64,000 bases of DNA from Mycolicibacterium brumae (lineage in GTDB: Bacteria > Actinomycetota > Actinomycetes > Mycobacteriales > Mycobacteriaceae): positions 1,426,001 to 1,490,000 of the forward strand of contig NZ_CP104302.1 of assembly GCF_025215495.1 (NCBI RefSeq). The letters are read 5' to 3'. Shown one piece after another: positions 56,190 through 64,000 of the stretch. Position numbers and translations under genes: made by a program. Numbering within the stretch: position 1 is the first letter of the stretch; every line of letters starts with the position of its first letter. The notes beneath the pieces were generated by a model. That model was not told the DNA's origin. It worked only from the letters and a program-made list of their open reading frames with translations, and did not search any database.

Positions 56190-57718
56190 CCGACCGACGA
56201 GCCGGACCCGCCGGCCGGCGCGTCCTGCGGCGCGCGGGCCAGGTACCGCCAGGCCGCCACCGCGCAGACGGTGGCCAGCAGTACGTGCACCACCGAATAC
56301 ATGCCGTGGCTGCCGTCGGGTTTGAAGATCACCATGATCCAGGTGGAGAACCCGGCGACCAGCGCGACGGCGGGCCGGGACTGCACGAGCGCCGCGCCGA
56401 CGGCCAGCGGCCAGCTGTAGTACCAGGGCAATGCGGCCGGCACGAAGAGCACCACCACAACCATGGCCAGGCTCATCCCGATCAGCACATCCCGGTCGGT
56501 GCGCCGGAACCGCCACCACAGCGCGACCAGCGCCACCGCGATGACCGTCGCGCCGACGATTCGGGTGACCTCCAGCACGGCGTAGAAGTTCACCGCCATG
56601 AACAGCCCGCCGACGGAGTTCACCAGATTCGCGATCGCGGTCGGGACGGTCAGCCAGTTGATGATCTTCACCGATCCGGCCAGCGCGGTCAGCCAGCCCA
56701 GCCCCACCCCGGCGACCAGCGAGGACACCGCGAACACCGCGATGAAGACCAGCACCGTGCCGGCCGAGGCCGCTGCGAACGCCGTCACCGACCGGTAGCC
56801 GCGGCGGCGGCTCATATTGCGCATCCACACCCAGACCAGGAACGGCGCGGCGATGCCCGCGGTGGCCTTGACCGCGGTGGCCAGCGCCACCAGGGTCATC
56901 CCGGCCATCGGCCGGTCGGCGAAGGTCAGCGCGACCCCGGCGGCCATCAGCCCGACCATCAGCATCTCGTTGTGCACCCCGCCCATCAGGTGCACGATGA
57001 CCAGCGGGTTGAGCGCGCACACCCACAGTGTGGTGGTGGGGTCGGCGCCGATGTGGCGGGCGATGCGGCGCAGCGCCCAGATCAGCAGCACCAGCCCCGG
57101 CAGCATGCACAGCCGCAGCACCATCGCGCCGGCCACCACATTGTCGCCGGTGATCATGGTGACGAACCGGGCCACCAGGATGAACGCCGGCCCATAGGGG
57201 GCGGTCGTCGTCGTCCAGATCGGGCTGACGTTGTCCAGCAGCCCGTTCGGATTCTCGATCGGCCCGACGGCGTACGGGTCGAACCCGTCCCGCAGCAGCG
57301 CGCCCTGGGCGAGGTAGGAGTAGGTGTCGCGGGAGAACAGCGGCACGCTGAGCAGCAGCGGCGCCAACCAGAAGCCGGTGGTGGCGATCATGGTGTATTC
57401 GGTGCTGCGGCCGGCCAGCGTCCGGCGGCCGAGTAGCAGCCAGGCGGCCAGCATCACCGCGACGCCGCCCCACAACAGGATCGACGACACCACCAACCCG
57501 TGGCCGAACCGCAGCCAGGACAGGCCCATCGCCTCCAGCAGCGGATCGTGCACCCGGGTGCTGCCGGCGCCCAGGCCGCCCACGGTCACCGACACCGCGC
57601 CGGCCAGCCCGAGCAGGGCGGGACGCGCGTCGTCGGAGCGGGCGAACGCGCGCAGCCGGGTCCAGTTGCGGGCCAGTCGTCCGGCGTCGGTCGCGGTGCT
57701 CACACCTTCGGCGCTCAT
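56186..57718 (-). CDS. mptA: Alpha-1,6-mannosyltransferase MptA
   Basis: GT-C polytopic enzyme (510 residues, about 13 helices) that extends the lipomannan alpha-1,6 core using polyprenyl-phosphomannose. ATG 57718. The first outer loop contains SRDTYSYLAQGALLRDGFDP with the acidic/aromatic signature of this family, followed by PYGPAFILVARF. It begins 4 nt downstream of the prenyl-synthase stop, implying one operon. Confidence 0.93.
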   Translation of the reverse strand: MSAEGVSTATDAGRLARNWTRLRAFARSDDARPALLGLAGAVSVTVGGLGAGSTRVHDPLLEAMGLSWLRFGHGLVVSSILLWGGVAVMLAAWLLLGRRTLAGRSTEYTMIATTGFWLAPLLLSVPLFSRDTYSYLAQGALLRDGFDPYAVGPIENPNGLLDNVSPIWTTTTAPYGPAFILVARFVTMITGDNVVAGAMVLRLCMLPGLVLLIWALRRIARHIGADPTTTLWVCALNPLVIVHLMGGVHNEMLMVGLMAAGVALTFADRPMAGMTLVALATAVKATAGIAAPFLVWVWMRNMSRRRGYRSVTAFAAASAGTVLVFIAVFAVSSLVAGVGLGWLTALAGSVKIINWLTVPTAIANLVNSVGGLFMAVNFYAVLEVTRIVGATVIAVALVALWWRFRRTDRDVLIGMSLAMVVVVLFVPAALPWYYSWPLAVGAALVQSRPAVALVAGFSTWIMVIFKPDGSHGMYSVVHVLLATVCAVAAWRYLARAPQDAPAGGSGSSVG

Positions 57719-57722
57719 CAGC

Positions 57723-59819
<2,097 letters not shown>

Positions 59820-59848
<29 letters not shown>

Positions 59849-60503
59849 GCCGGGGCGAGGTGTCCCGGAACCGGTAGGCCAGGTACCCGACGATCCCGGC
59901 GGCGATCAGCGCGGCCAGGCCCAGCCAGGTGGCGGCCCGGTTCAACGCCCGGGTGCTGGGGTCGGTGTAGCGGGACTGGGCGGCCATGGTGTTGACGATT
60001 CCGGCCTTGAGTTGCCAGTTCACCGACTGCCCGGAAACCCGCTCGCCGTTGGTGGAGGTCACCTCGCCGGGGAAGTTCACCGTCAGGCGCACCTCGTTGT
60101 CGCCTTCGGGCAGTGACGTCAGATCGACCCGGCCCTCCAAGATCACCAGGTCCCCGGCGCGGCGCAGCGACAGGTCCACGCCGGCAGCGTCGGCGTTCAG
60201 GTCGGCCAGCTGCGGAACCTCGCCGAAGCTCAGGTTGGAGAACACCGCCTCAGACCCGACGTAGCCGTCGTGGTTGTACTTGGAGACGGCCAGCTTGTTC
60301 CCGAAGGATAGGTCGCGGCGGAACTGCGGGCCGGGATCGTCATCGGTGGCGGGTTTGACCGCGGCCATGATGTAGCCGGAGACGGTGTCGTCGGCGGAGA
60401 CGGTCAGGGTGGTCCGGGCCCGCAGGCAGCCGGTCGCCAGCGGCGCGATCACCAGCAGCAGCACCGTCAGGGCCAGCAGACGCAGTCGTCGGGGGGCGCG
60501 CAC
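59820..60503 (-). CDS. lppM: Lipoprotein LppM
   Basis: 227 residues from GTG 60503 (VRAPRRLRLLALTVLLLVIA) with a lipobox ending LATGC. The outer domain includes SFGNKLAVSKYNHDGYVGSE and LSLRRAGDLVILEGRVDLTS, as in the LppM beta-barrel-like domain. A C-terminal membrane helix (ATWLGLAALIAAGIVGYLAY) precedes a short cytoplasmic tail. An alternative GTG at 60533 overlaps the upstream GNAT stop as GTGA and would add 10 residues. LppM influences phagocytosis and PIM trafficking in M. tuberculosis. Confidence 0.9.
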
Positions 60504-60529
60504 CCGGCCATCGTGCCAGACGCGCGGGT

Positions 60530-61102
60530 TCACAGCGGCAGGGACCGGCCCAGGATGGCGAACGGCCGCGGATCCCCGGCGAATCGGTAGCCACGCAACA
60601 CGTCGGCGAACCCGAGTCGGCGATACAGCCGCCAGGCCCGGTTGGCGTCGCCGCTGATCTCCGGCGTGGACAGCAGCACCGTGTCCTCCGCGCGGGGGCG
60701 CAGCATCCGCCGGGCCATTGCCTCGCCCAGCCCGCGGCCTTGGGCCCCGGGATGAATGTGCAGTTCGGTCAGCTCGAAGTAGTTGTCCATCCACGCTGCG
60801 ATGGCGGCCTCGGGCGCTCCGGCGCGACGCAGGCCCGACACCACCTGCTGCTGCCACCATTGCCCGGACGCGCCGCGGTATCCGTAGGCGATGCCGACGA
60901 GGCGGTGCTCGGCGTCCAGCGCCGCCACCCCGGACCAGCCCGCGCGCCGGGAGTGTTCCAGCCACATGGCGGCCCGCTGGTCGGCGGTGCCCGGGGGATA
61001 GCCCATCGCCGCGACGTACACGCCGAGCGCCTCGGGCAGTCGTTTGCGCAGGTCATCGACGGACAGGTCGACCAGATAGGTCGAGGTTGACGTGCCGGTC
61101 AC
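60530..61102 (-). CDS. GNAT family N-acetyltransferase
   Basis: 190 residues from GTG 61102 (VTGTSTSTYLVDLSVDDLRK). The acetyl-CoA loop is TELHIHPGAQGRGLGEAMAR (Q/R-x-x-G-x-G/A), followed by STPEISGDANRAWRLYRRLG. Acceptor unknown; Rv2170-like. Transcribed toward lppM with possible GTGA coupling. Confidence 0.9.
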   Translation of the reverse strand: MTGTSTSTYLVDLSVDDLRKRLPEALGVYVAAMGYPPGTADQRAAMWLEHSRRAGWSGVAALDAEHRLVGIAYGYRGASGQWWQQQVVSGLRRAGAPEAAIAAWMDNYFELTELHIHPGAQGRGLGEAMARRMLRPRAEDTVLLSTPEISGDANRAWRLYRRLGFADVLRGYRFAGDPRPFAILGRSLPL

Positions 61103-61336
61103 CGCTGCGTGGCCTCTCGGTAGGTGGCGCTGCGGGCCCTATTATCTCCCGACGCGGGAGGTGGGCGCTTCGTCGCGCGTCGACAGCGATTAGAATCGGC
61201 ACGGGAACAAGGTGGTAACGGGCCGGTTCTGCTCGTATCATTGACCTATGTGTCCGAAACCTCGGGCACAGGAGTTGTTCAGACACGGTCGCAACCGGTT
61301 TGCGACCACGACCGCCGCGCCGGCAAGGAGGGACGA

Positions 61337-61723
61337 ATGCCACTCTCCGAGCATGAGCAGCGCATGCTTGATCAGATCGAGAGCGCGCTCTACGCCGAAG
61401 ACCCCAAGTTCGCCTCCAGCGTCCGTGGCGGTTCGATGCGGGTGCCCTCGGCCCGCCGTCGCCTGCAGGGCGCGGCGTTGTTCGTGCTGGGTCTGGCCAT
61501 GCTGGTCTCCGGAGTGGCGATCAAGGCCACCATGATCGGTGGTTTCCCGGTGCTGTCGGTGCTGGGCTTCGTGGTGATGTTCGGTGGCGTGGTGTTCGCC
61601 GTCACCGGCTCGTCGAAGACGACCGCCGCGACGACCGAGTCCCCCGCCGCGAAGACCCCCAAGAACCAGGGCGGCTTCAGCAACCGGATGGAAGACCGCT
61701 TCCGCCGCCGCTTCGACAACTGA
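61337..61723 (+). CDS. DUF3040 family membrane protein
   Basis: 128 residues from ATG 61337 right after AAGGAGGG. The N-terminus MPLSEHEQRMLDQIESALYA is diagnostic for DUF3040. Two membrane helices follow (AALFVLGLAMLVSGVAIKA, FPVLSVLGFVVMFGGVVFAV), then a basic tail (RMEDRFRRRF). Rv2169c-like; function unknown. A strong terminator follows 51 bp downstream. Confidence 0.88.
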   Translation: MPLSEHEQRMLDQIESALYAEDPKFASSVRGGSMRVPSARRRLQGAALFVLGLAMLVSGVAIKATMIGGFPVLSVLGFVVMFGGVVFAVTGSSKTTAATTESPAAKTPKNQGGFSNRMEDRFRRRFDN

Positions 61724-61773
61724 CCCACCGGCGGGACGGCTCACCACCGTCCCCCACTTTCCCCCCGACTTCT

Positions 61774-61798
61774 GCCCAGGCCGTTGGCCTGGGCTTTT
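61774..61798 (+). terminator. Intrinsic terminator after the DUF3040 gene
   Basis: GCCCAGGCC (61774-61782), loop GTT, GGCCTGGGC (61786-61794), then TTTT. It separates the DUF3040 gene from the mraZ promoter region. Confidence 0.88.
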
Positions 61799-61842
61799 GT
61801 CGTTTCTGGGCCGTGTTCGGCCGTCCTGTCCCGTCCGTGCGG

Positions 61843-61926
61843 TGGGGGAAGTGGGTCGACGGTGGGAGAAGACACGGATTCGGGGGAGCTATATGGAGCA
61901 AAGTGGGGGATAGTGGGGTATTGTGG
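61843..61926 (+). promoter_or_regulatory. MraZ operator: TGGGG-type repeats upstream of mraZ
   Basis: Four TGG-led pentamers at an exact 10-bp period: TGGAG 61894, TGGGG 61904, TGGGG 61914, TGGCT 61924. This is the spacing of MraZ boxes (TGGGN repeats with 5-nt spacers) known from other bacteria. A looser second group lies upstream (TGGGG 61843, TGGGT 61852, TGGGA 61863). Autoregulation of the dcw operon is inferred. Confidence 0.75.
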
Positions 61927-61988
61927 CTGACAACGGAGCGACGGGCTGACGAGACCGCCGCACCCAGAGTCAAAGCGGGAGGCGCCAC

Positions 61989-62420
61989 GTGTTTCTCGGC
62001 ACCTACACGCCCAAGCTCGACGACAAGGGCCGGCTCACGCTGCCGGCGAAGTTCCGGGACGCACTGGCAGGAGGGGTGATGGTCACCAAGAGCCAAGACC
62101 ACAGCCTGGCCGTGTATCCCCGCGCCGAATTCGAGCAGCTGGCCCGCCGCGCCGCGGCGGCCTCCCGCAGCAACCCCGACGCCCGCGCCTTCCTGCGTAA
62201 CCTGGCCGCCGGCACCGACGAGCAGTTGCCGGACGCCCAGGGTCGGGTCACCCTGTCCGCCGACCACCGTCGCTACGCCGGCCTGTCCAAGGAATGCGTC
62301 GTGATCGGGTCGGTGGACTATCTCGAGATCTGGGACGCCCAAGCCTGGGAGTCCTACCAGCAGTCCCACGAAGAGAATTTCTCCTCGGCCAGCGATGAAG
62401 CTCTGCGCGACATCATCTGA
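61989..62420 (+). CDS. mraZ: Transcriptional regulator MraZ
   Basis: 143 residues from GTG 61989 ([20 protein letters not shown]) after GGGAGG. Two AbrB-like domains, each with the DxxGR motif ([26 protein letters not shown]). First gene of the division and cell-wall (dcw) cluster; represses its own operon in studied bacteria. rsmH follows immediately. Confidence 0.95.
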   Translation: MFLGTYTPKLDDKGRLTLPAKFRDALAGGVMVTKSQDHSLAVYPRAEFEQLARRAAAASRSNPDARAFLRNLAAGTDEQLPDAQGRVTLSADHRRYAGLSKECVVIGSVDYLEIWDAQAWESYQQSHEENFSSASDEALRDII

Positions 62421-62421
62421 G

Positions 62422-63669
62422 GTGAAGGTAGACCCGGGCCGCGCACCGCGGTCTCTGTCCGAACGGGCCCTGACGCACTTCCCCGGCGCCAGGTTCGCGA
62501 AGTCGGGCAGGGGCCACGGTGCACGGCAGGCTCGACGAGCGAGGAACGAGCGAGGAAGAGGCCGGACGCTCGACACGCGGCCGGTTCGACGAGCGAGGAA
62601 CGAGCGAGGAAGAGGCCGGACGCTCGATACGGAGCTGGCGACGTACCGGCTGAAGCAGGGTGGAGGTGGCACGGTGACCGAAGACCCCGGCCGCTTCGGC
62701 CACGTGCCGGTGCTGCTGGATCGCTGCCTGGACCTGCTGGCTCCCGCACTGACCCGCTCGGACGCCGACGGGTCCGGCGCGGTCGTCATCGACGCGACGT
62801 TGGGCGCGGGCGGGCATTCCGAGGCGCTGCTGCGCCGCTTCGCCGGGCTGACGGTGATCGGACTGGACCGCGACCCCACCGCCCTGGATATCGCCTCGAA
62901 GCGCTTGGCGTCCTATTCCGACCGTTTCACCGCGGCATACGCCCGGTACGACGAAATTGCCCGGATTCTCAGCGAATCCGGTTTGCCGGAAACCGAGTCG
63001 ATCGACGGTGTGCTGTTCGACCTCGGGGTCTCCTCGATGCAATTGGACCGCACCGAGCGCGGATTCTCGTATTCCGCAAACGCGCCGCTCGACATGCGCA
63101 TGGATAACAGCGCTGTGGTGTCTGCGGCGGATATTCTCAACACCTATGAGCAGGGTGAAATCGCCGCCATCCTCCGGGAGTTCGGCGATGAGCGGTTCGC
63201 TGGAAAAATTGCCGGCGCAATTGTCCGGCGTCGCAGAACCGCTCCGCTGCGCACCACCGGCGAATTGGTGGAACTGCTCTACGACACCATTCCGGCGCCG
63301 GCGCGGCGCACCGGTGGGCATCCGGCCAAGCGCACTTTCCAGGCGCTGCGCATCGCCGTCAACGCCGAACTCGACTCGCTGCGCGCCGCACTGCCGGCCG
63401 CGCTGCGCGCCGTGCGGCCGGGCGGCCGCGTGGTGGTGATGTCCTACCAGTCCGGCGAAGACCGGATCGTCAAGCAGTGCTTCGCCGCGGCGACGGCCAG
63501 CCGCACCCCGGCCGGGCTGCCGATGGAACTGCCGGGCCATGAGCCCGAGTTCGTCCTGCTCACCCGCGGCGCCGAGCGCGCCGACGCCGACGAGATCGAT
63601 CGCAATCCGCGCAGCGCGCCGGCCCGCCTGCGCGCCGTGGCACGTCAAACCGAAGGGGGACGTCGGTGA
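62422..63669 (+). CDS. rsmH: 16S rRNA m4C1402 methyltransferase RsmH (MraW) with repeat-bearing N-terminal extension
   Basis: SAM-dependent methylation of C1402 in 16S rRNA. Core motifs: [78 protein letters not shown] 62674 has a good SD (GGTGGAGG). The frame is open back to GTG 62422, however, and the extension [20 protein letters not shown] looks like the N-terminus I remember for M. tuberculosis MraW. The longer start is preferred (415 residues). The extension contains [15 protein letters not shown] twice, encoded by a 42-bp repeat. Confidence 0.85.
   Translation: MKVDPGRAPRSLSERALTHFPGARFAKSGRGHGARQARRARNERGRGRTLDTRPVRRARNERGRGRTLDTELATYRLKQGGGGTVTEDPGRFGHVPVLLDRCLDLLAPALTRSDADGSGAVVIDATLGAGGHSEALLRRFAGLTVIGLDRDPTALDIASKRLASYSDRFTAAYARYDEIARILSESGLPETESIDGVLFDLGVSSMQLDRTERGFSYSANAPLDMRMDNSAVVSAADILNTYEQGEIAAILREFGDERFAGKIAGAIVRRRRTAPLRTTGELVELLYDTIPAPARRTGGHPAKRTFQALRIAVNAELDSLRAALPAALRAVRPGGRVVVMSYQSGEDRIVKQCFAAATASRTPAGLPMELPGHEPEFVLLTRGAERADADEIDRNPRSAPARLRAVARQTEGGRR
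62532..62627. repeat. 42-bp direct repeat within the rsmH N-terminal extension
   Basis: Two exact 42-bp copies (62532-62573 and 62586-62627) starting tcgacgagcgaggaacgag, 54-bp period. Both copies keep the rsmH frame. A related gcgaggaacgagc word occurs inverted near 31885-31910, and a shorter tcgacgagcg word flanks the IS21 element, suggesting an interspersed repeat family. Confidence 0.8.
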
Positions 63670-64000
63670 AGACCGAACGCAAGGCCAAGGCGGGAGCGTC
63701 TTCGACGCGCCGTGGCCAGACGCCGCGGGCCGCCCGCGGCGAGGCGCCGCGCCGCGGCGCGGCCGTCGCGCGACGCGCCGCCGACGCCCCGGCGCGCGGC
63801 AACCGCCCGCCCGCCGACCGGACCGCCCGCTCGGCGGCGCCCGCCCGGGACGCCAAGCGCGCCCCCCGCGCCACACCCACCCCCAAGCGCACCCGCGCGC
63901 GCAGCGCCAGCCAGGCCAAGGCGCGGGCGAAGGCGGCGAAAGCCAAGGCCCCCAAGCTCGTTCGGGTCCCGCTTCGGGTCCGGCTGCTCACCCGGCTGTC
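63666..64000 (+). CDS. FtsL-like division protein, N-terminal part (continues past window)
   Basis: GTG 63666 overlaps the rsmH stop (GTGA). About 111 codons are visible ([20 protein letters not shown]), an extremely Arg/Ala/Lys-rich cytoplasmic tail ending [13 protein letters not shown] just before an expected membrane helix. The position after rsmH is that of the FtsL-like Pro-rich membrane protein in mycobacteria (Rv2164c). Assignment rests mainly on location. Confidence 0.7.
   Translation, partial: MKTERKAKAGASSTRRGQTPRAARGEAPRRGAAVARRAADAPARGNRPPADRTARSAAPARDAKRAPRATPTPKRTRARSASQAKARAKAAKAKAPKLVRVPLRVRLLTRL

Overview
The window is high-GC actinobacterial DNA with a clear mycobacterial character: MmpS3, PimB and MptA mannosyltransferases, PknL, LppM, FadD15, the QcrCAB/CtaC-CtaE-CtaF respiratory set, and many GTG starts with short ATGA/GTGA overlaps. 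From memory, the gene order follows M. tuberculosis H37Rv from about Rv2216 down to Rv2164c. Species was not assigned. No rRNA, tRNA, CRISPR array or riboswitch was recognised.

Layout. 1-5.2 kb: a truncated epimerase gene, dlaT, a zinc-ribbon/PknH-sensor-like membrane protein and leucyl aminopeptidase. 5.2-12.1 kb: gcvT, ilvE, a coupled cluster of a DUF3043 gene with cobU-cobT-cobS, glycerate kinase, and a HesB/IscA protein followed by a perfect 38-bp terminator palindrome. 12.1-19.6 kb: a membrane protein, adenosine kinase, asnB, ctaC-ctaF, mmpS3 and a small membrane protein. 19.7-24.4 kb is accessory DNA: an IS21-family element with multiple terminal sites and a 5-bp target duplication, whose istA is broken by a nested IS256-family element, followed by an inverted array of GAGAACT motifs. 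24.4-31.8 kb: ctaE-qcrC-qcrA-qcrB, trpD and a DnaQ/GIY-YIG nuclease. 32-43.4 kb: envelope genes (NlpC/P60 hydrolase, putative metalloprotease, pimB, fadD15, acyltransferase, GT87 mannosyltransferase) mixed with SRPBCC, ATPase and exoribonuclease genes.

43.4-53 kb interrupts the otherwise conserved order between the exoribonuclease and aroG. It holds a repeat-rich spacer and what looks like a copper module: sigC divergent from a CtpB-like Cu P-type ATPase, a cytochrome P450, a CopD/CtaG-like protein, and a His/Met-rich DUF5134 protein. After that come debris of mobile or defence origin (a toxin-antitoxin pair with a truncated-looking toxin, a decayed hsdR, a frameshifted antitoxin) and a zinc-finger, anti-sigma-like membrane protein. 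53-64 kb returns to the conserved order: aroG, pknL with its divergent partner gene, mptA, an idsA2-type prenyl synthase, a MetF-like reductase, lppM, a GNAT gene, a DUF3040 gene, and the start of the dcw cluster (mraZ, rsmH, ftsL-like).

The most notable observations are: (i) gene 3' ends, including the stop codon, duplicated about 62 bp downstream at three convergent junctions; (ii) two or three genes whose only sensible start is CTG, two of them in CTGA overlaps with the upstream stop; (iii) the sigC-centred copper island; (iv) the MITE-like GAGAACT inverted array; and (v) a repeat expansion inside the N-terminal extension of RsmH.
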